NCBI GenBank assembly: GCA_905339345.1
Contig: CAJPFF010000054.1
Coordinates: 1 to 34,183, forward strand
Direction of reading: 5' to 3'
Origin: Geobacteraceae bacterium
GTDB taxonomy: Bacteria; Desulfobacterota; Desulfuromonadia; Geobacterales; Geobacteraceae
Length of the DNA stretch: 34,183 nucleotides
Shown: piece after piece, positions 22,063 through 31,109 of the stretch
Layout of the letters: the number at the start of each line of letters is the position of its first letter
How positions within the stretch are numbered: position 1 is the stretch's first letter
Made by a program: the position numbers and the translations under genes
Notes under the pieces: generated by a model
Told to the model about the DNA's origin: nothing
Database searches by the model: none
Seen by the model: the letters and a program-made list of their open reading frames with translations, nothing else

Positions 22063-22809
22063 ATGTGCAAGCCGGGCGAAGAGACCAAAAGTGAAGAGCA
22101 GTCGACGACGGATGAGCTGGAAAGCTCCATCAACTATCGCTTCGTGAATCGACAGCTCCTGGCCGAGGCCCTCACCCACCGCTCCTACGTGAATGAGCGT
22201 CGTGGGCACGAGAGGGTTCCGGACAATGAGCGCCTGGAATTCTTCGGCGATGCGGTTCTTGGCCTCCTGGTGGGGAAGATGCTTTTTACCCGATTTCCGG
22301 AGAGTCGCGAGGGGGTCCTCGCACGGATGAAGGCGTCGCTCGTGGATGAGGAGACCCTGGCGGGGCTTGCGGCAGCCATGGGACTCGGGCGCCATCTGCG
22401 TCTAGGGCGGGGCGAGGAGCGCAGCGGCGGCAGGGAACGACGGTCGCTCCTGGCAAACACCTACGAGGCACTCCTGGCCGCCGTCTATCTGGATGGAGGG
22501 AGCGAACCTGCCGAACGGATCGTGGAGCGGGACTTTGCCCCGCTTCTGGCCGGCATTGCCTCGGGCGCCTCTGGCCGGGACTTCAAGACCGAGTTCCAGG
22601 AAGCTGCCCAGTCCCGCTTCGGCACGGCACCCACCTACGCGCTGATCGCCACGGACGGCCCTCCCCACGACCGACGCTTCACGGTGGCGGCCTTTGTGGG
22701 CTCGGAGCAGATGGGGGAGGGGAGCGGTCGGAGCAAGAAGGAGGCGGAGCAGGCGGCTGCCCGGGAATGCCTGGCGCGGCTCGCCGGCGGTGTCGGCGCC
22801 GAAGGATGA
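22063..22809 (+). CDS. rnc: Ribonuclease III
   Basis: The 248-residue protein has the RNase III signature NERLEFFGDAVL (55-66), the second acidic site in NTYEALLAAVYLDGG and a C-terminal double-stranded RNA-binding domain (FKTEFQEAAQ, SKKEAEQAAARECL). It cuts double-stranded RNA, including rRNA precursors. The N-terminus is about ten residues longer than the E. coli enzyme and rich in Glu. No in-frame ATG or TTG, and no suitably placed GTG, lies further in. No ribosome-binding site precedes the ATG, and the predicted transcription start is within two bases of it, so a leaderless mRNA is likely. Its stop overlaps the next start (ATGA). Confidence 0.94.
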   Translation: MCKPGEETKSEEQSTTDELESSINYRFVNRQLLAEALTHRSYVNERRGHERVPDNERLEFFGDAVLGLLVGKMLFTRFPESREGVLARMKASLVDEETLAGLAAAMGLGRHLRLGRGEERSGGRERRSLLANTYEALLAAVYLDGGSEPAERIVERDFAPLLAGIASGASGRDFKTEFQEAAQSRFGTAPTYALIATDGPPHDRRFTVAAFVGSEQMGEGSGRSKKEAEQAAARECLARLAGGVGAEG

Positions 22810-23849
22810 AGCCGCTTATCATCCCCTTTTTCATCTCCCACCAGGGGTGTCCCCACCAGTGCGTTTTCTGCGACCAGGAGCGGATCTCCGGTCAGAGCGC
22901 CGGGCTTCCGGAACCAAGCGGGATGGTGGGTACGATCGACCGCTTTGCCGCGTCGGGGGGCGGGAGGCCCCTGGAAGTGGCCTTCTACGGCGGCACCTTT
23001 ACGAGCCTCCCGCGGATGGAGCAGGAACGGCTTCTGGAGCCGCTGCAACCCCTCCTGGCAACCGGGAGAATAACCCATGTTCGGCTCTCCACACGGCCCG
23101 ATGCGGTTGACGGTGAGACGGCCCGCTTCCTCCGGGCCCGGGGGGTGACCACCGTGGAGCTGGGGGTCCAGTCCATGGATGACCGGGTTCTCGAAGCGGC
23201 CGGCCGGGGCCACACGACGGCCCATGTGGAGCAGGCCTTTGCCGTCCTGCGCGAGGCGGGCATCAGGGTGGGTGCCCAGCTCATGCCGGGGCTTCCCGGT
23301 GACACCTCGGAATCGCCCCTCGGGTCTCTCGAACGGGTGCTCGCCCTCTCCCCGGCGTTTCTGCGCATCTACCCGACGGTGGTGGTGGCAGGGACCCGGT
23401 TGGCCGATCTCTGGCTCAACGGCGCCTATGCCCCTCTTGGCCTGGATGATGCCGTCACCCTCTGCGCGGCCATGCTTCGCCGGTGTCTCGTTGCCGGGGT
23501 GCCGGTGATCCGCATCGGACTCCAACCGACGGAGGAACTGGAAAGGCCGGGAACTGTCCTGGCCGGTCCGTGGCACCCGGCGTTTCGCCAGCTGGTGGAA
23601 AGCGAGCTTTTCTACGGGCTCCTCGAGCGGCTGGCTGCGGGTGTCCCACCCGGTACCAGCGTGGAGGCGGTCTGTGCCCCCCAGCGGGTGTCCGACGTGG
23701 TGGGCCAGCGGCGGCGGAATCTCGCGCGCCTTGGGGAGCAGCATGGCGTTTCGGTGACGCGTGTCACCGGCAGCGACCGGCTGTCCCCCTATGATCTCGA
23801 AATTGTTTACGCCGGCGGCACCATTGCCGGAAACCTGGTTGGTGCGTAA
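22806..23849 (+). CDS. Radical SAM protein, Elp3-like without acetyltransferase domain
   Basis: The 347-residue protein has the radical SAM cluster motif C15-x3-C19-x2-C22 (CPHQCVFC), a FYGGTFTSL motif, the [10 protein letters not shown] segment and PGLPGDT, a pattern of the Elp3/COG1243-type radical SAM group. It lacks the C-terminal acetyltransferase domain of true Elp3, so tRNA uridine modification by the Elp3 mechanism is not implied. The ATG at 22806 overlaps the rnc stop (ATGA). Similar proteins next to rnc are recalled from Clostridia. The context of RNase III and Era suggests an RNA- or ribosome-related role, but the substrate is unknown. Confidence 0.85.
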   Translation: MKPLIIPFFISHQGCPHQCVFCDQERISGQSAGLPEPSGMVGTIDRFAASGGGRPLEVAFYGGTFTSLPRMEQERLLEPLQPLLATGRITHVRLSTRPDAVDGETARFLRARGVTTVELGVQSMDDRVLEAAGRGHTTAHVEQAFAVLREAGIRVGAQLMPGLPGDTSESPLGSLERVLALSPAFLRIYPTVVVAGTRLADLWLNGAYAPLGLDDAVTLCAAMLRRCLVAGVPVIRIGLQPTEELERPGTVLAGPWHPAFRQLVESELFYGLLERLAAGVPPGTSVEAVCAPQRVSDVVGQRRRNLARLGEQHGVSVTRVTGSDRLSPYDLEIVYAGGTIAGNLVGA

Positions 23850-23857
23850 AAACGCAC
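23842..23857 (+). other. Small hairpin between radical SAM gene and era
   Basis: GTGCGT (23842-23847) and ACGCAC (23852-23857) pair around AAAA, overlapping the stop codon of the radical SAM gene. GTTT follows, which is too short for a convincing terminator. It might modulate expression between the two genes. Confidence 0.35.
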
Positions 23858-23878
23858 GTTTCACGAAAGGAGTTACCC

Positions 23879-24775
23879 TTGTCAGATACACCGTTCCGAT
23901 CCGGTTTCGTTTCCATCATCGGGCGCCCCAATGTGGGGAAGTCGACGCTTCTGAACCGGATCCTCGGGGAGAAGATCGTCATTACCTCGGACAAACCCCA
24001 GACGACCCGCAACCGCATCCAGGGAATCCATAACGTCCCCGGCGCCCAGATCGTCTTCATCGACACGCCGGGAATCCACCAGGCCCGGTCGCGTCTCAAC
24101 AAATACATGGTTGAAGTCGCCCTCTCCTCCATCAGGGAGGTGGATCTTGTACTGTTCCTGGTGGAGGCGAATCAGAAGCCGGGAGAGCAGGAGCAGGAGA
24201 TCATCGATGTCCTTGCCGGTTCGACGGCGCCGGTCTTCCTGGTCATCAACAAGGTGGATACGACGGAGAAAGGGGCGGTACTGGAGCGGATCGCCGCCTA
24301 CAAGGACCGCTACCCCTTCCGGGAGATCGTGCCGGTTTCGGCGCAGACGGGGGACGGGGTCGACCGACTCGTGGCGCTCGTGCGGGATGTCCTTCCCGAG
24401 GGACCGGTCTACTTCCCCGACGACATCCTGACCGATGTGCCGGAGCGCTTCATCGCTGCGGAGATCATCCGGGAGAAGGTCTTTCGCCTCACCCGCGACG
24501 AGGTTCCCTATGCCACTGCCGTGGAGGTGGACAGCTTCAAGGAGCGGGAAGACGGGGGGCTCGTCTCCATCGCCGCCACCATAACCGTGGAGCGGGATTC
24601 CCAGAAGGGGATCATCATCGGCAAGAAGGGGGCGATGCTCAAGCGGATCGGCTCGGCGGCCCGGGTCGAGATCGAGCACTTACTCAACACGAAGGTTTTT
24701 CTGGAGCTCTTCGTCCGGGTCCGCAAGGACTGGAGCGAAGATGCACGGATGCTGAAGGAGCTTGGATACACATGA
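23879..24775 (+). CDS. era: GTPase Era
   Basis: The 298-residue protein has the Ras-like GTPase domain (GRPNVGKST at 15-23, TTRNRI, DTPG, NKVD) and a C-terminal KH domain with [15 protein letters not shown]. Era binds the 3' end of 16S rRNA and aids 30S subunit assembly. The start is a TTG at 23879 with a strong AAAGGAG (23866-23872) six bases upstream. There is no better ATG. The stop overlaps der (ATGA). Grouping with rnc is conserved widely (rnc-era in E. coli). Confidence 0.96.
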   Translation: MSDTPFRSGFVSIIGRPNVGKSTLLNRILGEKIVITSDKPQTTRNRIQGIHNVPGAQIVFIDTPGIHQARSRLNKYMVEVALSSIREVDLVLFLVEANQKPGEQEQEIIDVLAGSTAPVFLVINKVDTTEKGAVLERIAAYKDRYPFREIVPVSAQTGDGVDRLVALVRDVLPEGPVYFPDDILTDVPERFIAAEIIREKVFRLTRDEVPYATAVEVDSFKEREDGGLVSIAATITVERDSQKGIIIGKKGAMLKRIGSAARVEIEHLLNTKVFLELFVRVRKDWSEDARMLKELGYT

Positions 24776-26091
24776 TGCCACTCGTTGCCATAGTCGGCCG
24801 CCCCAATGTGGGCAAATCGACCCTTTTCAACCGTCTCGTGGGGCGCCGCAAGGCCATCGTCGACGATATGCCCGGCGTCACCCGTGACCGGAACTACGAA
24901 ACCGTCACCCGCTTCGACGTGCCGTTCATCCTGATCGACACCGGCGGTTTCGAGCCGGTGAGCCAGGACCGTCTGCTGCAGCAGATGCGGGAACAGTCCC
25001 AGTTGGCCATGGATGAGGCGGACGTCATCATCTTCCTCATGGACGGCCGGGCCGGGCTCACCCCCTCCGATGTGGAGGTGGTGGAAATGCTTCGCCGCGT
25101 GAAGAAGCCGGTCTTCTACGTGGTCAACAAGGTGGACGGCGAGAAGCTGGAGAACGACGCTGCCGATTTTTTCTCCCTGGGGGTCGGCACCCTCCACACC
25201 ATCTCCGCCGAGCACAACCGGGGGGTGAACGACCTGATGGATGAAGTGGTGGCTGCCCTCCCCCAGGACTCGGCCCGTCCCGACGACGAGGAGATCACCA
25301 GAATCGCCGTGGTGGGGCGCCCCAACGTGGGGAAGTCGTCCCTGGTGAACCGGCTCCTCGGCTTCGAGCGGGTGGTGGCCAACCCCACTCCCGGCACCAC
25401 GCGGGATTCCGTCGACACCCTGTTTGTCTCCAACAAGAAGCGTTACCTTCTCATCGACACGGCCGGCATCCGGCGCAAGGGGAAGACCACCCAGAAGCTG
25501 GAGAAGTACAGTGTGGTCGACAGCCTGCGCAGCATCGAGCGGGCCGACGTGGTCCTCATCGTCATCAATGCCGAAGAGGGGGTGACGGAGCAGGACGAGC
25601 GGATTGCGGGCTACGCCTACGAGGCGGGAAGGGCCTGTATCTTCGTAGTCAACAAGTGGGACAGCCTGGAGAAAAACAATACCACTCTCGGCAAGTTCGT
25701 GGACCAGATCAAAACCGAATTCAAGTATCTGGCATTTGCGCCGATAGTATTTGTATCGGCCAAAAGTGGGCAGCGGATCAACCGGATCATGGAGGAGGTG
25801 GATCGAGTCATGGTCCAATACACCAAGCGGGTCAGTACCGCCGACCTGAACCGGGTTTTCTCTGAAGCGGTGGAAACGCATCACGCGCCCCTTTCCCATG
25901 GTCGGCGGGTGAAGTTTTACTATGCCACCCAGGTGGGAACGAAGCCGCCGAAATTCGTCGTTTTCACCAATCAGCCGGAGGGGGTCCATTTTTCCTACGA
26001 GCGGTACCTGATCAACAAGTTCCGCGAGGCGTTCGATTTCACCGGCACCCCCCTGCACATCATCTTCCGGGGCCGGGATCGCCGGGAGTAA
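24772..26091 (+). CDS. der: GTPase Der (EngA)
   Basis: The 439-residue protein contains two tandem GTPase domains, each with its own P-loop (GRPNVGKST near residue 9 and GRPNVGKSS near 180), DTGG/DTAG, NKVD/NKWD, and a C-terminal KH-like domain ending FRGRDRRE. Der acts in 50S ribosomal subunit assembly. It starts ATGATG at 24772, overlapping the era stop. Having era and der coupled in one operon places GTPases for the small and large subunits under common control. Confidence 0.96.
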   Translation: MMPLVAIVGRPNVGKSTLFNRLVGRRKAIVDDMPGVTRDRNYETVTRFDVPFILIDTGGFEPVSQDRLLQQMREQSQLAMDEADVIIFLMDGRAGLTPSDVEVVEMLRRVKKPVFYVVNKVDGEKLENDAADFFSLGVGTLHTISAEHNRGVNDLMDEVVAALPQDSARPDDEEITRIAVVGRPNVGKSSLVNRLLGFERVVANPTPGTTRDSVDTLFVSNKKRYLLIDTAGIRRKGKTTQKLEKYSVVDSLRSIERADVVLIVINAEEGVTEQDERIAGYAYEAGRACIFVVNKWDSLEKNNTTLGKFVDQIKTEFKYLAFAPIVFVSAKSGQRINRIMEEVDRVMVQYTKRVSTADLNRVFSEAVETHHAPLSHGRRVKFYYATQVGTKPPKFVVFTNQPEGVHFSYERYLINKFREAFDFTGTPLHIIFRGRDRRE

Positions 26092-26097
26092 ACGTAC

Positions 26098-26127
26098 TTT
26101 ACTTGGACAGGGCGAGTAGTTTATGAT
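26098..26127 (+). promoter_or_regulatory. Possible sigma70 promoter for the chemosensory cluster
   Basis: TTTACT (26098-26103) and TATGAT (26122-26127) are 18 bases apart in the 84-base gap after der. The predicted start near 26134 gives a leader of about 40 bases. No flagellar sigma28 motif was seen. No intrinsic terminator separates der from this cluster. Confidence 0.4.
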
Positions 26128-26175
26128 GAGCGCCGTTTTCACCGCTGTTTTTCGGACTTTTGTCCCTTTTTGCCC

Positions 26176-27852
26176 ATGAGTCTCGTCGGGAGCCTAGAAG
26201 ACCTGGGACTGGGTGAGATCCTTCAGATCCTCAGCCTCTCATGCAAGTCGGGGATCCTGCGGCTTCACAGCAGGGGACGGGAGGGAACGATTGTCTTCCG
26301 CCTCGGCCAGGTGATCCAGGCCGCCTCCAGCACCCTCCAGGAGAATATCGGCGAGGTCCTGATCCGCAAGGGAAAGCTCGATCTCGGGACCCTGCGGGCC
26401 GCGCTGGCACAGCAGGAACGTGAAGGATACCAGGAACGGCTCGGCTCGATCCTGGTGCGAAGCTTCGGTTTTCCTCTCTCGGCCATCGACGAGGTGGCGC
26501 GGGAGCAGGTGGAGCGGGTGGTCTACACGCTCTTCGCCTGGGCCGAAGGGACCTTCGAGTTCGAACTTCAGGACAATGTCGCCCCGGCCGGCACCATCAG
26601 GATGGATCCCCTCCAGTTCATGCTGGACCAGGGGCTTAATCCCCAGTTTCTGGCACTGGAAGGGGCCAGGGTCGTAGAGAAGGAGCAAAGGGCAGAGTCC
26701 CTTCGCGAGGTTGTGCCTCCCGTTGAGTTCTCCGAGGAACTCCTGAATGCGGCCTTCCAGCCCGTCCCTGTTCCTGATGTCCCGTCACCGACGGCGGCGG
26801 AGCGTGGCACCCTGATCCTCGTGGATGACGACGGAGCTACCCGCGATGCCCTGGGGGTGCTGCTCGAGCGCAATGGTTACCAGGTCATCTCCCTCTCCCG
26901 GAGCGAGGAGGCATTCATCCAGATCGACTCCCTCTATCGGCGCGGCGAGCGACCCAGTGTTCTGGTGGACCTGATCATGCCGCGGATGGACGGATCGGGG
27001 ATTCTCGGCGGGCTTGAGCTTCTGGAGCTTGTCTGGAACACCTTTCCCGATCTGCGGGTTCTGGTCATGTCGGACCACTACAATGGCGATGCCGTGCGGC
27101 GGGTGGGGGAGTTGGGCTATTCCCACATTCTCAAACCGCGCCGGGCGCAGATCAGTGACCCCGTAACCATGGAGGATTTTGCTCCCTCGTTCCTGGCCGC
27201 CTTGGCGCGACTGGCGAGCGGTGCGGGGAGTTCAGCCCCGTCAGGGCTTATCAATCTGGGAGACGAGCTCCGTCTCGAGATGGGAGAGGAGTTCACGGGA
27301 ACCGCCGAGGGGGGGAGCGACCCGGGCAGCGGTATGACCCTTTTGCGGGGGATGCTCGAGGAACTCCACGATCCGGCCCTCGGTGGTGGTATTACGCTGC
27401 TGGTCCTGCGCTTTGCCGCGGAGTTCATGGAGCGTGCTGTCATCTTCATGGTGACGGGGGGAGAGGTTGCCGGGCTTGGCCAGTTTGGCCTCGACGACCG
27501 AGGAGACGCCGCCGACCAACGGGTTCGGCTGCTTCGCATCCCCCGAGGGGAACCATCGCTTTTCACTGGGATACTCGAAGCCAGGCATCCGGCGGTGGTG
27601 CGGCCCGAACCCAACGAATGGAACCGGTACCTCTTCGACCGCCTTGGCGGCGGGGTGCCCCACGAGGTTTTTCTCGGACCGATTGTCAGCGAGGGAGAGG
27701 TGGTCGCCATCCTTTACGGTGACAACCATTCCGATAGAAAACCGATTGCCGGGACGGAGGCACTTGAGATCTTTCTGTCCCAGGCGGGTAGGGCCATGGA
27801 AATGGCGCTTCTGGAACGCAAACTTATGGACAGCAGTCGGGGTGCAATGTGA
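26176..27852 (+). CDS. DUF4388, response-regulator and GAF-like multidomain protein
   Basis: The 558-residue product has an N-terminal DUF4388 (PATAN-type) domain, starting SLVGSLEDLGLGEILQIL with GREGTIVFRLGQVI. A receiver domain follows at about 211-328, with acidic DDD, phospho-aspartate D265 in VDLIMPRMDG and lysine K320. The C-terminal region (about 365-550) resembles a GAF domain, ending IVSEGEVVAILYGDN. DUF4388 proteins occur in gliding and type IV pilus signalling systems, where they may bind other proteins. It would be a phosphorylation target of the CheA encoded nearby. The start is ATG 26176; a TTG six bases earlier is possible. No clear ribosome-binding site is seen. The stop overlaps the next GTG. 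Confidence 0.78.
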   Translation: MSLVGSLEDLGLGEILQILSLSCKSGILRLHSRGREGTIVFRLGQVIQAASSTLQENIGEVLIRKGKLDLGTLRAALAQQEREGYQERLGSILVRSFGFPLSAIDEVAREQVERVVYTLFAWAEGTFEFELQDNVAPAGTIRMDPLQFMLDQGLNPQFLALEGARVVEKEQRAESLREVVPPVEFSEELLNAAFQPVPVPDVPSPTAAERGTLILVDDDGATRDALGVLLERNGYQVISLSRSEEAFIQIDSLYRRGERPSVLVDLIMPRMDGSGILGGLELLELVWNTFPDLRVLVMSDHYNGDAVRRVGELGYSHILKPRRAQISDPVTMEDFAPSFLAALARLASGAGSSAPSGLINLGDELRLEMGEEFTGTAEGGSDPGSGMTLLRGMLEELHDPALGGGITLLVLRFAAEFMERAVIFMVTGGEVAGLGQFGLDDRGDAADQRVRLLRIPRGEPSLFTGILEARHPAVVRPEPNEWNRYLFDRLGGGVPHEVFLGPIVSEGEVVAILYGDNHSDRKPIAGTEALEIFLSQAGRAMEMALLERKLMDSSRGAM

Positions 27853-28214
27853 AAAAGATCCTCATAGCGGAAGACTCGTCAACCATGCGGTCGCTTCTCG
27901 TGGCGACCATCGAGTGCCTCGGCGGGTATCAGATCGTTGAGGCCGCGAGCGGATTCGAGGCCCTTCGGCTTCTGCCGCGGGAACCGGTTGACCTGATCAT
28001 AACCGATATCAACATGCCCGACATCAACGGGCTGGAGCTTGTGAGTTTTGTGCGCGGGAGTGACAATTATAGGCACATCCCGCTTTTCATCATCTCCACC
28101 GAGGGGAGCGAGCGCGACCGGGAAAAGGGGCTTGCCCTCGGGGCGAACGAGTACCTGGTGAAACCGTTCGATCCGGCTCGGCTGCAGGAGTTGATCGTGA
28201 AGTACACGTCCTGA
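27849..28214 (+). CDS. cheY: CheY-like response regulator
   Basis: The 121-residue single-domain receiver has the acidic pair E8-D9, phospho-acceptor D53 (TDINMPD), T84 in IISTEG and lysine K105 in YLVKPFD, all residues needed for phosphotransfer. It has no output domain, so it would act by protein-protein contact when phosphorylated by CheA. The start is a GTG at 27849 that overlaps the upstream stop (GTGA), so translation is coupled to the DUF4388 gene. cheA follows after nine bases. Another CheY (31879-32250) is encoded in the cluster, with different surface residues. Confidence 0.92.
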   Translation: MKKILIAEDSSTMRSLLVATIECLGGYQIVEAASGFEALRLLPREPVDLIITDINMPDINGLELVSFVRGSDNYRHIPLFIISTEGSERDREKGLALGANEYLVKPFDPARLQELIVKYTS

Positions 28215-28223
28215 GGGTGACCC

Positions 28224-30287
28224 ATGGCAAACTCCCATGATACGTCCGGCAGGGCCGTGGAAGACTTTCTGGCCGAAGCCGAAGAGATTGTCGAACGACT
28301 GAGCACCGATCTGGGGACCCTCAGCGACTGCGCCGACAGCGGCGAGTGCGACCCGGATCTGCTGAACGCCATTTTCCGTGGCGCCCACTCCCTCAAGGGG
28401 CTTGCCGGCATGTTCGGTTTTACCGACATCCAGCAACTCTCCCACAACCTGGAAAACCTTCTCGATTCCCTCCGCCTCGGCAAGATCCCCCTCACTATCG
28501 CAACCATGAACGTCCTCTTCGATGCCATGGAACTCCTCGGTTCCGTGGTGCGGGGGCTCGGCACCGGCGAAACCTTCGCCACTGCCATTGCCGATATGAT
28601 TCAGCGGATCAACGACTGCGCCACCGCCCAGCAGGGGGACGGGGAATCGCCCCTTCAGAAGCTCGGTCTGCCGGACAAGGTTCTCAATTCCCTCACCGAA
28701 TATGAGGAACACCGGCTCGTGGAGAATGTGAAGAAGGGGCGGACGATTTTCTCCATCCACGCCTCCTTCAGTCTCATGTCCTTCGACCAGGACCTGGGTG
28801 AGATCACCGAGGCCCTGAAGAAATCAGGGGAGGTGGTGAGCACCCTCCCCAGCGCCAGCGTTACCCCCGAGTCGATGATCGACTTCGAGATCCTCTATGG
28901 CACCGACCTTGCCTATGACGAGGTTGCCGGTCTCATCGACCGGGAGAATGTCGAGATCACCCGGATCGGTGCGGCTGCCGCCGCTCCCCCTTCTGCCGCG
29001 ACATCCGGTACTGCAACGGCTGTCCCTGCGATATCGCAGGCGGCGGCTCCGGCCGAGGTCCCCGCACCGGCCGGCCAAGCCGACGACATGACCGCCAAGA
29101 GCATGAGCCAAACAGTGCGGGTCGACATCGGCAAGCTGGACGACCTCATGAACATCGTCGGTGAACTGGTCCTTTCCCAGTCCATCATTTCGACGCTGGC
29201 GACACGCATGAGGCTCGAAGGATTCTCATCCCTGGCCATCGAACTGGGCAAGGCGGCCAAGGGGCTCGACCGCAAGCTCACCGAGTTGCAGAAGGGGGTC
29301 ATGGAGATCAGGATGATCCCGGTGGGGCAGCTCTTCGAGAAGATGGCCCGCATCGTCCGGAAGGTTTCCCGGGAACAGGGGAAAAAGGTCGACCTCAAGA
29401 CCTTCGGCGCCGACACGGAGCTGGACAAGCTCATCATCGAGGATATCGCCGATCCCATGGTCCATATCATCCGCAACGCCATCGACCACGGCCTGGAGCC
29501 TACGGAAGAGCGGGTGGCCGCCGGCAAGCCCGAGCGGGGGACCATCAGGCTCTCTTCCTATCAGAAGGGAAACCACGTCGTCATTGAGGTGTCCGACGAC
29601 GGCCGGGGCTTCAATATAGAAAAGGTCAAGAAGAAGGCCCTCGAAAAGGGGCTCATCAAGACCCTTGAGGGGATATCCGACCGGGATGCCCTCGACTTTA
29701 TCTTTCTTCCCGGCTTTTCCACCGCCGACGCGGTGAGCGAGCTGTCGGGCCGCGGCGTCGGTATGGACGTGGTGAAGAACAACATCGCCGCTGTCTCGGG
29801 GATGGTGGACATCGAGAGCACGTTCGGCAAGGGGAGCAAGGTCATCATCACCCTCCCCATAACGCTGGCCATCATCAAGGCGCTGCTGGTTTCCACCGCC
29901 GGGCGTACCTATGCCATCCCGATCACCTCGGTGCTGGAGACGATCATCGTCACCGAAAACGACATCGACACCGTGGAGCGCAAGGAGGTCTACCAGCTCC
30001 GGGAGACGACCCTGCCGCTGGTGCGGCTGGAGCGCTTCTTCGGCATTCCGCGGACCAAGCCTGATTCCGCCGAGTTTTACGTGGTGGTGGTGGGGGTGGC
30101 GGAGAAACGGCTCGGGGTCATTGTCGACGACCTCATGGGGCAGCAGGATATCGTTATCAAGGCATTGGGCGATATGTTCAAGGGGTACCGGGGGATAACC
30201 GGTGCCGCGGATCTGGGGGACCAGCGGACGATCCTCGTGCTTGACGTGGGGGGGATCATCGGCGAGGCATTCCGGAGTGGAGGGTAG
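28224..30287 (+). CDS. cheA: Chemotaxis histidine kinase CheA
   Basis: The 687-residue kinase has an HPt domain with H55 in GAHSLKGL, an undefined globular segment at about 145-245, an Ala/Pro linker (250-285) and a dimerisation domain (295-355). The HATPase domain contains the N box RNAIDHG (N418), DDGRG (458-462) and GRGVGMD (509-515). The C-terminal CheW-like regulatory domain spans about 550-683. It would autophosphorylate H55 under receptor control and pass phosphate to the receivers in this cluster. The segment at 145-245 sits where the CheY-binding P2 domain is in E. coli but does not look like it. There is no fused receiver. The ATG at 28224 follows GAGGG; the stop abuts the next ATG. 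Confidence 0.95.
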   Translation: MANSHDTSGRAVEDFLAEAEEIVERLSTDLGTLSDCADSGECDPDLLNAIFRGAHSLKGLAGMFGFTDIQQLSHNLENLLDSLRLGKIPLTIATMNVLFDAMELLGSVVRGLGTGETFATAIADMIQRINDCATAQQGDGESPLQKLGLPDKVLNSLTEYEEHRLVENVKKGRTIFSIHASFSLMSFDQDLGEITEALKKSGEVVSTLPSASVTPESMIDFEILYGTDLAYDEVAGLIDRENVEITRIGAAAAAPPSAATSGTATAVPAISQAAAPAEVPAPAGQADDMTAKSMSQTVRVDIGKLDDLMNIVGELVLSQSIISTLATRMRLEGFSSLAIELGKAAKGLDRKLTELQKGVMEIRMIPVGQLFEKMARIVRKVSREQGKKVDLKTFGADTELDKLIIEDIADPMVHIIRNAIDHGLEPTEERVAAGKPERGTIRLSSYQKGNHVVIEVSDDGRGFNIEKVKKKALEKGLIKTLEGISDRDALDFIFLPGFSTADAVSELSGRGVGMDVVKNNIAAVSGMVDIESTFGKGSKVIITLPITLAIIKALLVSTAGRTYAIPITSVLETIIVTENDIDTVERKEVYQLRETTLPLVRLERFFGIPRTKPDSAEFYVVVVGVAEKRLGVIVDDLMGQQDIVIKALGDMFKGYRGITGAADLGDQRTILVLDVGGIIGEAFRSGG

Positions 30288-31091
30288 ATGTACCGGGAGT
30301 TCTACGGACTGAACGAAAAGCCGTTCTCAAAGACTCCGGACCCGCGCTACCTCTTTCTGTCGCCGGGGCACCGGGAGGCCCTTGCACGCTTGCAGTACGC
30401 AGTGGAGGAGCGGGAGCTGGCCCTTCTCACCGGCGACATCGGCTGCGGCAAAACCACCATCTCCCGGGCGCTCATGGATGCCGTGGGCAATGAGGGGTGC
30501 TTCTGCTTCATCGTCAATCCGCGCCTCTCGGCCGTTGAGTTTCTCCGCACCGTGGCCCGCAGCCTCGGGATTGCCGAGCCGGGCGGAGCCAAGGACGAGC
30601 TGCTGCGGCAGCTCACCGAGGCGGTCTACCGGCTCGAGGGGGAGAAGCGCTGCCCGGTCATCGTCATTGACGAAGCACAGCTGATCCCCGACCAGGAGGT
30701 GTTCGACGAGATCAGGCTCCTGACCAATTTCCAGCTGGACGACCGCAACCTCATGAGCGTCATCCTCATGGGGCAGCCGGAGTTGCGGCAGATCCTGGCC
30801 GATCCGGCCCATGAAGCCCTGCGCCAGCGGATCGCCATGCATTATCACCTCCAGCCCCTGACCCTTGAGGAAACCCTTGAATACATTGATTTTCGGGTGG
30901 AGGTGGCCGGCGGACCCCAGGGACTCTTCTCTCCTGATGCCATCCGGCGCATTTTCGAACTGTCGGGCGGTGTGCCGCGCAAGATCAATATCCTTGCCAC
31001 CAACGCGCTGCTGGTGGGGTTCGGGAAGGACGCCTCCTGGATCGACGCGTCGCTGGTGGAAGAACTGCGGGACGAAGCGAGCCTCTACTGA
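30288..31091 (+). CDS. ExeA/GspA-type AAA ATPase
   Basis: The 267-residue protein begins MYREFYGLNEKPFSKTPDPR, the N-terminal hallmark of ExeA-like ATPases, with LSPGHREAL-RLQYAV. It has Walker A GDIGCGKT (49-56), Walker B VIVIDEAQ and sensor LSGGVPRKIN. In Aeromonas, ExeA with ExeB helps assemble the type II secretion secretin through peptidoglycan. This one ends soon after the ATPase core and lacks a membrane helix or peptidoglycan-binding domain, so it is a cytosolic ATPase. It begins immediately after the cheA stop (TAGATG), within the chemosensory operon, which is an unusual place. Its role there is unknown. Confidence 0.85.
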   Translation: MYREFYGLNEKPFSKTPDPRYLFLSPGHREALARLQYAVEERELALLTGDIGCGKTTISRALMDAVGNEGCFCFIVNPRLSAVEFLRTVARSLGIAEPGGAKDELLRQLTEAVYRLEGEKRCPVIVIDEAQLIPDQEVFDEIRLLTNFQLDDRNLMSVILMGQPELRQILADPAHEALRQRIAMHYHLQPLTLEETLEYIDFRVEVAGGPQGLFSPDAIRRIFELSGGVPRKINILATNALLVGFGKDASWIDASLVEELRDEASLY

Positions 31092-31109
31092 GACAAAGGA
31101 TCGACGACC

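Noticed and set aside
22635-23891. 418-codon open frame on the - strand opposite the radical SAM gene
   Set aside because: It overlaps rnc, the radical SAM gene and the era start, and its composition is that of a shadow frame.
24508-26142. 544-codon open frame on the - strand opposite era and der
   Set aside because: It lies antisense to two certain GTPase genes; its His-, Val- and Asp-rich translation is the mirror of GC-rich codon bias and resembles no family.
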